A stretch of 64,000 nucleotides of DNA from an uncultured Bacilli bacterium. Lineage in GTDB: Bacteria > Bacillota_I > Bacilli_A > RF39 > UBA660. Of this stretch, positions 1 to 8,883 are shown one piece after another (positions within the stretch are counted from its first letter, which is position 1; each line of letters starts with the position of its first letter). Below the pieces are notes generated by a model. That model searched no databases. It had not been told where the DNA came from and worked only from the letters and a program-made list of their open reading frames with translations. The DNA is taken from the NCBI GenBank assembly GCA_934168205.1, contig CAKPMX010000001.1:434001-498000 (forward strand), read 5' to 3'. A program made the translations under genes and the position numbers.

Positions 1-1197
1 ATGGACTTGTCAGAAGAAAAAACACCAATAGACTTAACAACAATAACAAGCCATTTAAAAAAGAAAAATGAGCTTAATGAGGTCGGTGGAGTAGAATACT
101 TAACAGAAATATTAAACTTTGTACCAACAGCAAGTAACGTTGATTACTATATTCAAAACGTAGAAGAAACAGCTATTTTAAGAAGACTTATAGAAACAGC
201 TAATGATATAGCAACAGAAGGATATAGAACAGATGAAACAGTAAATGAAATATTAGATAGTTCAGAAAAGAAAATACTAAGTATTGTTAAAAATAGAAAA
301 TCCAGTGAATTTAGAAGTATTAAAGATGTTTTATTAAAAACGCAGTCTGACTTGGAACGTTTATCAGAAAATAAGAGTGAAATTACTGGTTTAGCAACTG
401 GTTGGTATGACTTAGATAAACTAACAACAGGACTACATCCAAATGAATTCATCATTATAGCAGCAAGACCAGCAATGGGAAAAACAGCTTTTGCACTTAA
501 TCTCGCAACACATGCCGCTATGACTCAAGACAAAAGCGTTGCTGTTTTTAACTTAGAAATGAGTGCTGAGCAATTAGCGATGCGTATTTTATCTTCCCTT
601 GGTCAATTAGAAGGATTCAAACTACGTACCGGTAACTTAATGAATAATGACTGGAAAAGAATAAATGAAGCAGTATCACAATTATCAAATACAAACTTAG
701 TAATTGATGATACTCCAGGTATCACAATAGGTGAAATTAGAGCTAAATGTCGTAGACTAGCAAGTAGTGAAAAAGGTTTAAGCCTAGTTATAATTGACTA
801 CTTACAACTAATTTCCGGTGGTAAAAACTATGGAGCAAACCGTCAACAAGAAGTATCAGATATTTCACGTAGTTTAAAAACACTTGCTATGGAATTAAAT
901 GTTCCAATAATAGCGTTATCACAGTTATCAAGAAGTGTAGAAGGAAGAGAAGATAAGAGACCATTAATGAGTGACTTAAGAGAATCAGGCTCAATCGAGC
1001 AAGATGCTGATATTGTAGCTTTCTTATATCGTGATGACTATTACAATAAAGAAGCACGTACAGAAGATAATACAAGTATCAGTGAATTAATAATAGGAAA
1101 ACATCGTAATGGACCAACCGCAACAATAGAATTGCTATTCAAAAAGAATACTTCGACATTCTTAAACTTAAAAAGAGAGAATAAGGAGGCCAACTAG
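1..1197 (+). CDS. dnaB: Replicative DNA helicase DnaB, 5'-truncated by window edge
   Basis: This is the replicative helicase (DnaC in B. subtilis nomenclature) that unwinds DNA ahead of the replisome as a hexamer. The visible 398 residues carry the end of the N-terminal primase-interacting domain, the linker, and the RecA-like ATPase with Walker A ARPAMGKT (residues 155-162) and Walker B LVIIDYLQL (about 261-270). Family members are about 440-460 residues, and the first visible residues align inside the N-terminal domain, so roughly 45-60 residues lie upstream and the ATG at base 1 is probably internal. The TAG stop shares its last base with the GTG start of the next gene, which implies translational coupling. 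Confidence 0.95.
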   Translation: MDLSEEKTPIDLTTITSHLKKKNELNEVGGVEYLTEILNFVPTASNVDYYIQNVEETAILRRLIETANDIATEGYRTDETVNEILDSSEKKILSIVKNRKSSEFRSIKDVLLKTQSDLERLSENKSEITGLATGWYDLDKLTTGLHPNEFIIIAARPAMGKTAFALNLATHAAMTQDKSVAVFNLEMSAEQLAMRILSSLGQLEGFKLRTGNLMNNDWKRINEAVSQLSNTNLVIDDTPGITIGEIRAKCRRLASSEKGLSLVIIDYLQLISGGKNYGANRQQEVSDISRSLKTLAMELNVPIIALSQLSRSVEGREDKRPLMSDLRESGSIEQDADIVAFLYRDDYYNKEARTEDNTSISELIIGKHRNGPTATIELLFKKNTSTFLNLKRENKEAN

Positions 1198-2717
1198 TGA
1201 AGAAAAATAAATTATCAATAATTTTATCAATAACATTAGTACTAAGCCTTTTTCTAGTAACTGGTTTTACTCCAAAAAGACTAACAACTCATACCGTTTA
1301 CCATGTTTATTTAAAAGGCGAATCTTTAGGTATTATAAAATCTAAAAAAAGCCTTGAAGAGTACATCAATAAAAAACAGTCAGAAGTAAAGAAAAAATAT
1401 AATGTAGATAAAGTATATATTCCATCTGATTTGGATATTGTAAAAGAAATAACATATGATAATGATCTAACGTCAGTAGAAAAAATATATAATAAAATCA
1501 AAGATATTTCGCCATTTACTATCTCTGGTTATGCCATTACCATAAAAGGATTAGATACAAAAGATACTTCAACCGGTAAAAAAATAAAAGGAAAAAACCA
1601 AGTAATATACGTTTTGGAAAAAGATGTTTTTACCGAGGCGGTTGAAAATATTGTAAAATCATTTGTACCAGCAGAAGATTACGAAGCATTTGCTTCTAAT
1701 ACTCAAAAGGAAATAAAAGATACTGGTAAAATCATTGAAAAAATTTATATTGAAAATACTATAACAATAAGAAAACAAAAAATTCCAATAGATAAAGAAA
1801 TTTACCAAGATTCTAAAGATTTGAGTAAATATCTACTTTTTGGAACAACATCAGAACAAAAAAAATATACTGTTCAACCAGGTGATACAATAGAAGATGT
1901 AGCCTTCAATAATAAAATTTCAACAGAAGAATTTTTAATAGCGAATCCTAGTATCGGTAGTGCTAAAAGTTTATTATACTCAGGACAAGAAGTAACTTTG
2001 GGTATATTAAAACCTCAATTTAGAGTAGTAGAATGGGATCATGTTGTCTTTGAAGAGGAAAAAAAGTTTACAACAGAGACAAGATATGATAATGATAAAT
2101 ATGTAGGTTACACAGAAATTGCCCAAAAAGGTGCAAATGGATTAAACAAAGTTACACAAAAAGTTCAAAAAATCAATGGTGAAATTACAAGCCTAGTTAA
2201 TGTTGAAACTGAGTCAATAAAAGAACCTATAACCGAAATAATTATAAAAGGCGGTAAAAAGTCAAGTTACTATGGTTATGGAGCCGCAGTTCCAACAAAA
2301 GGTGAATGGGGCTGGCCTGCATCATGTTCATCAATTTCATCACCATTTGGATATAGATGGGGAACATTACACGATGGTACTGATATAGCTGGCTGTGGAT
2401 ATGGATCAAATATATTTGCGGCTCAGTCGGGTACTGTTGTAGAATCAAGAAAAAAACCAGGTTCATACCCAGGTGGATATGGTGACAATGGTGAATATAT
2501 AACAATAGACCATCACAACGGATACTTTACCTTATATGCACACTTGTGTCCAGGTTGTAGATACGTTAGTGTTGGTGATACAGTAACAAAAGGACAAGTT
2601 ATTGCTGGTATGGGACAAACAGGAGCGGCAACAGGAGTTCATCTACACTTCTCTTTATGGCAAGGATACCCTTATCATTCTGGAAGCAGACCTCTAAATG
2701 CCATGAATTATTATTAA
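1197..2717 (+). CDS. Secreted LysM-G5-M23 peptidoglycan endopeptidase
   Basis: This is a cell-wall hydrolase or wall-binding factor exported through an N-terminal hydrophobic segment (about residues 6-23). It contains a LysM-like motif (YTVQPGDTI, about residue 224), a G5 domain (about 276-352) and a C-terminal M23/LytM domain. The catalytic zinc ligands are intact: HxxxD at H392/D396, YAHL with H449, and HLH at H482/H484, so an active endopeptidase is expected. It starts with GTG overlapping the dnaB stop, and its own TAA overlaps the ATG of walJ. A wall hydrolase in a replication/walJ operon agrees with growth-linked wall turnover. Confidence 0.9.
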   Translation: MKKNKLSIILSITLVLSLFLVTGFTPKRLTTHTVYHVYLKGESLGIIKSKKSLEEYINKKQSEVKKKYNVDKVYIPSDLDIVKEITYDNDLTSVEKIYNKIKDISPFTISGYAITIKGLDTKDTSTGKKIKGKNQVIYVLEKDVFTEAVENIVKSFVPAEDYEAFASNTQKEIKDTGKIIEKIYIENTITIRKQKIPIDKEIYQDSKDLSKYLLFGTTSEQKKYTVQPGDTIEDVAFNNKISTEEFLIANPSIGSAKSLLYSGQEVTLGILKPQFRVVEWDHVVFEEEKKFTTETRYDNDKYVGYTEIAQKGANGLNKVTQKVQKINGEITSLVNVETESIKEPITEIIIKGGKKSSYYGYGAAVPTKGEWGWPASCSSISSPFGYRWGTLHDGTDIAGCGYGSNIFAAQSGTVVESRKKPGSYPGGYGDNGEYITIDHHNGYFTLYAHLCPGCRYVSVGDTVTKGQVIAGMGQTGAATGVHLHFSLWQGYPYHSGSRPLNAMNYY

Positions 2718-3472
2718 TGAAATTCAAAGTAATAGCGTCCGGTTCTAAAGGAAATAGTACAGTTATTTTAACTGATACTACAAAAATAGTAATAGATATG
2801 GGAATTTCCTATCTAACTCTAAAAAAGAGTTTAGAAGAGGATTCCCTTTCTTTAGATAATTTTACCGGAATTTTAATAACCCATTGCCACAAAGACCATA
2901 TAAATGGCCTAGCGTCCTTAATCAAACATACAAAATTAAAAGTATACATTCCAGAAAAAATGTATGACAGTTTAAAAGAGGTAGTAGAAAAAGAATCATG
3001 CATATTTATAGATGATAATTTTTCTATTGGAGACTTAAATATAGAACTAATTCATACCTCGCACGATGCTCCAGCATCAGTAGGATACATAATTGAAAAT
3101 AACAAAAAGACACTTGTCTATGTAACAGATACCGGCTATATAAATAGAAAATTCTTAGCCAGAATGACTGAAAAAGACTGTTATATAATAGAAAGTAATC
3201 ATGATGAAAAAATGTTAATGGATGGACCATATCCAAGATTTCTAAAAGAAAGAGTAATTAGTGATAAAGGCCATTTATCAAATACCACCACAGCTAAATA
3301 CCTTCAAAAACTAATTGGAGAGAATACTAAAAATATAGTACTAGCTCACTTAAGTGAAACAAATAACACCGAAGAATTAGCTTTAACTACTGTAAAAGAC
3401 ACTTTAAATAATGATAACCTAAATATCATTGTTGCTCATCAACATGATTCTAGTCCTATAATAGAGGTGTAA
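2717..3472 (+). CDS. walJ: WalJ/YycJ-type metallo-beta-lactamase fold hydrolase
   Basis: This 251-residue MBL-fold protein has the metal-binding motif HCHKDH at residues 56-61. WalJ (YycJ) is a nuclease-like MBL protein encoded with the WalRK system in Bacilli and linked to coordination of wall synthesis and replication. I chose the ATG at 2717, which overlaps the upstream TAA by one base and begins MKFKVIASGSKGN, the usual family N-terminus. An upstream in-frame start at 2657 would add 20 residues that read as the shadow of the M23 gene. It is followed at once by rlmH, as in B. subtilis, but walR/K/H/I and htrA are not in the visible stretch. Confidence 0.88.
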   Translation: MKFKVIASGSKGNSTVILTDTTKIVIDMGISYLTLKKSLEEDSLSLDNFTGILITHCHKDHINGLASLIKHTKLKVYIPEKMYDSLKEVVEKESCIFIDDNFSIGDLNIELIHTSHDAPASVGYIIENNKKTLVYVTDTGYINRKFLARMTEKDCYIIESNHDEKMLMDGPYPRFLKERVISDKGHLSNTTTAKYLQKLIGENTKNIVLAHLSETNNTEELALTTVKDTLNNDNLNIIVAHQHDSSPIIEV

Positions 3473-3473
3473 T

Positions 3474-3929
3474 ATGATTAAAATAATTGCAATAGGAAGC
3501 ATAAAAGAAAAATATTTAAAAGATGCCATTGCGGAATACCAAAAAAGACTTCAAAAATATACAAGTATTGAAATAATAGAGTTAAAAGATGAAAGCTTCG
3601 ATGAAATAAACAAAACTCTTAGCAAAGAAGCCGAAAAAATAAAGAAACACATATCAGAAAAAGACTACATTATAACCCTAGAAATTGAAGGAAAACAACT
3701 AGACTCAGTAGAGTTTTCTAAAAAGTTAGAAAATATTCAATTAGAAACAAGTAATATTGCCTTTATCATTGGTGGTAGTTATGGACTAAGTCCTGAGATA
3801 AAAGAAATGTCTAATTATCATTTATCAATATCAAAAATGACATTTCCACATCAATTATTCAGAGTAATATTATTAGAACAAATATATAGAGCATTTAAAA
3901 TAAAAAATAACGAAAGTTATCATAAGTAA
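3474..3929 (+). CDS. rlmH: 23S rRNA pseudouridine-1915 N3-methyltransferase RlmH
   Basis: This is a SPOUT-class SAM-dependent methyltransferase that methylates pseudouridine 1915 in helix 69 of 23S rRNA on the assembled 70S ribosome. The 151 residues match the usual length of about 155-160. The knotted cofactor site is visible as FIIGGSYGLSPEI (about 98-109), and the conserved C-terminal block runs MTFPHQLFRVILLEQIYRA, ending with SYHK. It starts one base after walJ ends. Confidence 0.95.
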   Translation: MIKIIAIGSIKEKYLKDAIAEYQKRLQKYTSIEIIELKDESFDEINKTLSKEAEKIKKHISEKDYIITLEIEGKQLDSVEFSKKLENIQLETSNIAFIIGGSYGLSPEIKEMSNYHLSISKMTFPHQLFRVILLEQIYRAFKIKNNESYHK

Positions 3930-3941
3930 GGGTGATCATCT

Positions 3942-4604
3942 ATGATAGGAAACAATTGGGATACTATATTAAAAGAAGAGTTTGAAAAAGAATACTTCAA
4001 AGAACTAATGAAATTTGTTAGCCAAGAATATAAAAATAAAACTATCTATCCTAAACAAAGTGATGTCTTTAATGCCTTCCGTTATACAGATTTTGACAAT
4101 GTAAAGGTTGTAATTCTTGGTCAAGATCCTTATCATGGACCTAATCAAGCCGAAGGATTATCCTTTTCTGTAAGTAATGATGTCTTAAAACCACCGTCAT
4201 TAAAAAACATTTTTAAGGAACTAGAAAGTGATTTAAAAATACCATTTCCGGAACATAACTCACTTAAACCGTGGGCGAAAGAGGGAGTTCTTCTATTGAA
4301 TGCGGTCTTAACCGTAGAAGAACATAACCCAACTTCTCATAAAAATCATGGCTGGGAAACATTTACTGACGATATTATAAAAATAATTAATAATAAAAAA
4401 ACACCAGTAGTGTTTATCTTATGGGGATCATATGCTAGAAACAAAAAAAGTTTAATTACGAATCCAATACATTATGTAATTGAGTCTCCACATCCTTCGC
4501 CATTTTCAGCATATTCTGGTTTCTTTGGTAGTAAACCATTTTCTAAGACAAATAACTTTTTAAAAAGCAAAGGTTTAAAAGAAATAAACTGGCGAATAGA
4601 ATAG
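3942..4604 (+). CDS. ung: Uracil-DNA glycosylase (family 1)
   Basis: Removes uracil from DNA as the first step of base-excision repair. The 220-residue protein has both family-1 signatures: GQDPYHG with catalytic Asp62, and the loop SPHPSPFSA with His184. A Shine-Dalgarno-like AAGGGTG lies a few bases before the ATG. It is the last gene of the co-directional run dnaB-M23-walJ-rlmH-ung, with 12 bp between rlmH and ung. Confidence 0.96.
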   Translation: MIGNNWDTILKEEFEKEYFKELMKFVSQEYKNKTIYPKQSDVFNAFRYTDFDNVKVVILGQDPYHGPNQAEGLSFSVSNDVLKPPSLKNIFKELESDLKIPFPEHNSLKPWAKEGVLLLNAVLTVEEHNPTSHKNHGWETFTDDIIKIINNKKTPVVFILWGSYARNKKSLITNPIHYVIESPHPSPFSAYSGFFGSKPFSKTNNFLKSKGLKEINWRIE

Positions 4605-4681
4605 ATAATAGTTAAAATATTTCTATTTTCTAAATAGCAAATATGTAATATAATAAAAATAACAAAGGAAGGTGTTTATTA

Positions 4682-6883
4682 ATGACATGTATGGATATAT
4701 ACAACAGTATAAAAAATCCAATATTTGATGATGCCCTTTTCACAGCAATGCTTAATCTTTATACATATGATCCATCCAGCTCTAACATGCGGTATTACTC
4801 AAATTTAGTAAAATTTAACAGTAAAGATAGTGAAGGAGAATATACAGATCATACCGAGCATAATCCAGAAGAAAGAGATAAGTTTTATGTAAGTTTATTT
4901 AATATCTATAAAAACTCACAATTAACATATTTTTATAATGGTTATAAAGATCGCTTAATGGAAATTCATGCTTCTGGTGATGCGGATAAAAAACAAGAAA
5001 TTGAAACATATTTACGTTACTTTGAAGAATTAGAAAAATCTCCAGAATTCAAAAACGATGAAGAAATACAATCATATTTTCAAGAAAGAGATTGTAAAAG
5101 AATCTTAGATATATTTTATCACGTCCAATCTAATACTTTTTCACATTTTCACTGTAATAGTCCAGGAGATCCAGCAAATCCTGATGAGATAAGACATAAA
5201 TTTTATTTAAATGTAAGTAGAGAAAATATACATAAACTGGCTAGAATATATGCTGAAAAATGCGATGAGAAAGGTCTTTCTTTCTATTTTAAAATTGATA
5301 ATAATGGCGGTAGGGATGAAAGCATAGTTATTTATTCAACAACAGAGAACCTAATAGATAATTATAATGTTTTAAGAGAAATAGGGCAAGAAATGCCAGA
5401 GCTTACAAAACGTACTACACCACCAGTGTTAACTGCAGGAGTTTTAGACGGTTGGATTGGTTATGGAGCAGAATTTAAACCAATTGACCACCAACAGTCA
5501 AAAACATCATATAATAGAGCTAGAGCAAACTTATTACAAGAAGCATACACGAATTACATAATGCATCATTTAAACGACTGCGTCATTAGCCCAGACAAAA
5601 CTATAAAAGAATACATTATAGAAGAAGCAACATCGTTAAAATGTCAATTATTACAAGACTTTGGAGATATATCGCCAGATAAAAAAGAAAAAATCAAAAA
5701 TGGATATGAAAAATTATTCCAAGCCTACTTGAAAGATGGAAAAAATGCCAAATCAATAGTTATTTCTTTTACTAAGTCGCATATGTCTTTAAAAACAGAA
5801 GATCTTTATTACATAATGTGTGAAATGGTTCCATATTATTTTAGTTGTAACGATAAAATAAAACAAGGAATTATAAGTGAAATTAAAGCATTATCTCCAA
5901 AATATAACATTTCCCCAGAAAACTTCTGTTTTACACTGGATACAAAACGTCAGTTTGAGGAGTATGATAAAAACTCTCCTGCTATAAAATCTGCTTATCA
6001 GAAACTTGAAACATTAGCACAAAAATATAATATAAAAGCACCTAGAAAAATATTACTTACAGAAACATTAAGCAACTACATGGATTATTTAAATGGTTAT
6101 TATGATGAGAAATTAAGCACTTTAACTGAAAAAGATAAATCAGCATCAGCTTCTGAAAAAACAGGAACAATCTCACCAGCAAATAATAATTTTGCAGCAG
6201 ATAATAACGATTCTGGATACCACTTTGCAAAAGATAAAATAGTTCAAGATAACTTAGGTCATTCACAAAGTAATAAATCAACCAATACTAAAGCAGAAGA
6301 TATACCATATATATTTGGAAAAGATGCATCAGAATATTTTTTACTAAAAGATGAAATTATCCAAGATGACTTGAGCTATTCATCAGACAATAAATCAGTC
6401 AATACTAAAGCAGAAGGTACATCATATATATTTGGAAAAGACACACCAGAATATCATCTACTAAAAAAACAAATTATTCAAGATGATTTAAGCTACTCAC
6501 CAAACAGTAAGGCAGCCAATAATACTAAAGCAGAAGATATACCATATATATTTGGAAAAGATGCATCAGAATATTTTTTACTAAAAGATGAAATTATCCA
6601 AGATGACTTGAGCTATTCATCAGACAATAAATCAGCCAATACTAAAGCAGAAGGTACATCATATATATTTGGAAAAGACACACCAGACTATCATCTACTA
6701 AAAAAACAAATTATTCAAGATGATTTAAGCCACTCACCAAACAGTAAGGCAGCCAATAATACTAAAGCAGAAGATACACCATATGAATTTGGAAAAGACG
6801 CATCAGACTATCGTTTACTAAAAGATGAAATTATTCAGGATGATATAGGCACTCCAAAGGAGTCAGTTGGCAAAAAACGCTAG
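4682..6883 (+). CDS. Uncharacterised large protein with HopA1-like middle and C-terminal tandem repeats
   Basis: A 733-residue protein that I cannot name. No signal peptide or membrane segment is visible, so it is probably cytosolic or exported by a non-Sec route. Residues about 170-300 (FYLNVSREN..., VIYSTTENL, GWIGYG, a SYNRARANLL-like block) resemble by eye the pattern of HopA1-like effector-family domains; this is a weak resemblance. Residues about 510-733 are five to six repeats of about 39-40 residues around FGKDxSxYxLLKDEIIQDD, alternating between two subtypes. The start has an AAGGAAGG ribosome site and a TATAAT-like -10 at 4649-4654. It stands alone between ung and the convergent pta gene. 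Confidence 0.75.
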   Translation: MTCMDIYNSIKNPIFDDALFTAMLNLYTYDPSSSNMRYYSNLVKFNSKDSEGEYTDHTEHNPEERDKFYVSLFNIYKNSQLTYFYNGYKDRLMEIHASGDADKKQEIETYLRYFEELEKSPEFKNDEEIQSYFQERDCKRILDIFYHVQSNTFSHFHCNSPGDPANPDEIRHKFYLNVSRENIHKLARIYAEKCDEKGLSFYFKIDNNGGRDESIVIYSTTENLIDNYNVLREIGQEMPELTKRTTPPVLTAGVLDGWIGYGAEFKPIDHQQSKTSYNRARANLLQEAYTNYIMHHLNDCVISPDKTIKEYIIEEATSLKCQLLQDFGDISPDKKEKIKNGYEKLFQAYLKDGKNAKSIVISFTKSHMSLKTEDLYYIMCEMVPYYFSCNDKIKQGIISEIKALSPKYNISPENFCFTLDTKRQFEEYDKNSPAIKSAYQKLETLAQKYNIKAPRKILLTETLSNYMDYLNGYYDEKLSTLTEKDKSASASEKTGTISPANNNFAADNNDSGYHFAKDKIVQDNLGHSQSNKSTNTKAEDIPYIFGKDASEYFLLKDEIIQDDLSYSSDNKSVNTKAEGTSYIFGKDTPEYHLLKKQIIQDDLSYSPNSKAANNTKAEDIPYIFGKDASEYFLLKDEIIQDDLSYSSDNKSANTKAEGTSYIFGKDTPDYHLLKKQIIQDDLSHSPNSKAANNTKAEDTPYEFGKDASDYRLLKDEIIQDDIGTPKESVGKKR
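6304..6777 (+). repeat. Two near-identical 237-bp tandem repeats inside the 4682 gene
   Basis: Bases 6304-6540 and 6541-6777 are almost identical at the DNA level. Each copy encodes 79 residues, made of two diverged 39/40-residue units. One difference is a T/C change that swaps Val for Ala in NKS(V/A)NT. A more diverged unit lies before the pair and another after it, so an old short repeat was recently duplicated as a two-unit block. The period is a multiple of three, so copy-number change keeps the frame. Confidence 0.92.
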
Positions 6884-6941
6884 ACAATTACTGAAAAATA
6901 AATCTTATACATAGTAGCGTAAAAACAAATTAAAATAATAT

Positions 6942-6983
6942 AAAAAAAAGAAGACCATTTAATATATAAAGGCTTCTTTTTTA
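6942..6983. terminator. Bidirectional intrinsic terminator between 4682 gene and pta
   Basis: An A-rich arm reading AAAAAAGAAG (6944-6953) pairs with CTTCTTTTTT, with an additional CC/GG pairing inside. It lies between two convergent genes and overlaps the end of pta, so it can serve both strands. Confidence 0.7.
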
Positions 6984-7973
6984 TTTATTTTGTGCTTGAA
7001 CAGCCGTAATAGCAATAACTCCAAGTATATCGTCTACGCTACAACCACGAGATAAATCATTGACTGGTGCAGCCAAACCTTGACAAATAGGACCATACGC
7101 TTGAGCCTTAGCCAAACGTTGTACTAATTTATATCCAGAGTTACCTGCATCTAAGTCAGGAAAAATTAATACATTAGCTTTACCAGCAACTAAACTTCCA
7201 GGAGCCTTGCTTCTAGCAACATCAGGTACAATTGCGGCATCAACTTGTAATTCGCCATCCATATTATAATCAGAATATTTCTCATTTGCATATTTTACAG
7301 CTCTAATAACCTTATCAACATCAGCATGTTTTGCACTACCTTTTGTTGAATGCGATATGAAAGCAACCCAAGGATCAGCTTTAGTAAGAAGTTTGAAACT
7401 ATCAGCACTTTCTTTCGCGATACTAGCAAGTTCTACATCAGTAGGATTTTGTACTAGTCCAGAATCCGCAAAAATAAAAGTTCCATTCAAACCATAATCA
7501 CAGTCAGGAACACACATTAAAAAGAAAGCAGATACCAAGTCAACTCCTTGTTTAGCCTTAATTATTTGTAATGCAGGCCTAAAAGTATCAGAGGTATGAT
7601 GACATGCTCCAGATACCACACCATCAGCTTTACCTAATTTTACTAGCATACAAGCAAAATACATATAGTCATTATGTAATAAATTAGTAGCCTCATCATA
7701 AGTTAATCCTTTATCTTTCCTTAAAATATAAAGCTCATTAACCATATTTTCTGTATCCGAATAAGTACTTGGATTTATTACTTCTATCCTTTCGGTTCCT
7801 TCAATATTAAACTTTTTAATATCCTCAATATCACCAATAACAACGACTCTAGCAAGTCCTTCATCGGTAGCTCTAACCGCAGCCTTAAGTACTCTTTCAT
7901 CCATAGACTCAGGTAATACTATAGTCTTAATATTATTTTTAGCTCTTTCTTTAATACTATCAATAAAATTCAT
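6981..7973 (-). CDS. pta: Phosphate acetyltransferase
   Basis: Converts acetyl-CoA and phosphate to acetyl-phosphate and CoA, the first step of the acetate/ATP-yielding fermentation branch. The 330 residues are the typical length of the short Pta form. Signatures include LPESMDERVL near the N-terminus, SGACHHTSDTFRPALQ, and the C-terminal block FPDLDAGNSGYKLVQRL followed by YGPICQGL. No ackA is present in the window. The gene stands beside wall-related minus-strand genes without an obvious functional link. Confidence 0.95.
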   Translation of the reverse strand: MNFIDSIKERAKNNIKTIVLPESMDERVLKAAVRATDEGLARVVVIGDIEDIKKFNIEGTERIEVINPSTYSDTENMVNELYILRKDKGLTYDEATNLLHNDYMYFACMLVKLGKADGVVSGACHHTSDTFRPALQIIKAKQGVDLVSAFFLMCVPDCDYGLNGTFIFADSGLVQNPTDVELASIAKESADSFKLLTKADPWVAFISHSTKGSAKHADVDKVIRAVKYANEKYSDYNMDGELQVDAAIVPDVARSKAPGSLVAGKANVLIFPDLDAGNSGYKLVQRLAKAQAYGPICQGLAAPVNDLSRGCSVDDILGVIAITAVQAQNK

Positions 7974-7984
7974 ATATCATCCTT

Positions 7985-8518
7985 CTATCTATCTTTTAAT
8001 ATTTCAAACATTTCCCTTTTTTCATCAGAGTAAAAACTTTTCTTCTTATATCTTCTAAAGAAACCAACAATATTAGAAGGAAAGGAAACAACTAAACTAT
8101 TAAAAACTATTACAGCGTCATTATAAAATTTAACAGCACCAGAAAGCTCAATTTCATTTTTCTTTAACTCTTCCAAAATACTATTTAAAGAATCACTTTT
8201 AAGTAATTTTTCATTTTCATCTATAGTTTTTAATAAATCATTATAATTTTTTCTTAATAAATCATTAAATTCAAAATGATTAAGGGCATCAGGATTTATA
8301 TTTAAAACCTCAGGTAAAAACTCTTCTATTTTTAATTCTTTAATAATAATAGGGCAAGTTCTTTCTAATAAATCTTTTTTAGTATGTAACAAAGCATCTA
8401 TATTATTTTCAGCTTCTTCTATTTTAATAATCGCAAACTGAAACTTATTATTAAGTATACTAATAAAAATTGTAATAAGAGCTAATCCCACAACAACACC
8501 AAGAATTATTTCTAACAT
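7985..8518 (-). CDS. LemA-family membrane-anchored protein
   Basis: This 177-residue protein has one N-terminal membrane helix (about residues 3-24) followed by a helical region with the LemA-type pattern FAIIKIEEAENNIDALL and KKDLLER. LemA proteins are helical-bundle membrane proteins of unclear function. I chose the ATG at 8518 because AGAGGTGG lies at proper spacing before it; a longer in-frame start at 8575 adds residues without a ribosome site. It is transcribed with pta, 11 bp away. Confidence 0.78.
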   Translation of the reverse strand: MLEIILGVVVGLALITIFISILNNKFQFAIIKIEEAENNIDALLHTKKDLLERTCPIIIKELKIEEFLPEVLNINPDALNHFEFNDLLRKNYNDLLKTIDENEKLLKSDSLNSILEELKKNEIELSGAVKFYNDAVIVFNSLVVSFPSNIVGFFRRYKKKSFYSDEKREMFEILKDR

Positions 8519-8580
8519 AAAACCACCTCTAATTATTACAATTATATCAAAATAGTGTTTTATAAACAACTTCATAAAAT

Positions 8581-8608
8581 AAAAAAAGTCAATAATATGA
8601 CCTTTTTT
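8581..8608 (-). terminator. Intrinsic terminator after the 8607 gene
   Basis: On the minus strand AAAAGGTCA pairs with TGACTTTTT across a 6-base loop, with one G-U pair, followed by a T run. It overlaps the stop codon of the small membrane protein gene and separates it from the LemA-like gene. Confidence 0.6.
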
Positions 8609-8849
8609 ACATACCTAAAAGTTGTGATAAACATAACAATAATCCTAGAAGTAAAAAGAAGAATGTAATACCTAAACCAACAATTGCACCAGACTTAGCA
8701 AATTGTGCATGATACTCTTTATTCTTTTTATCTAGGAAAAAGTAATATAGTGCAATACCTGCTGGAAAGAAGAATATTCCACATATCAATAATAATATAC
8801 GATCTTCAATATCAATTTTTCCAGCATAAACATCTTTTTCTTTTTCCAT
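8607..8849 (-). CDS. Small two-helix membrane protein, unknown function
   Basis: This 80-residue protein has two predicted membrane helices (about 18-38 and 52-78) joined by a charged loop, DKKNKEYHAQF. I do not recognise the family. The start is supported by an AGGAGG site 7-8 bases upstream. It lies downstream of the PBP gene on the same strand, 34 bp away, and may be co-transcribed with it. Confidence 0.7.
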   Translation of the reverse strand: MEKEKDVYAGKIDIEDRILLLICGIFFFPAGIALYYFFLDKKNKEYHAQFAKSGAIVGLGITFFFLLLGLLLCLSQLLGM

Positions 8850-8883
8850 ATGATACTCCTCCTATAATAATTATAACATGAAT

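Noticed and set aside
6304..6777. CRISPR-like repeats
   Set aside because: The 237-bp repeats are contiguous, in frame and coding; there are no spacers and no cas genes.
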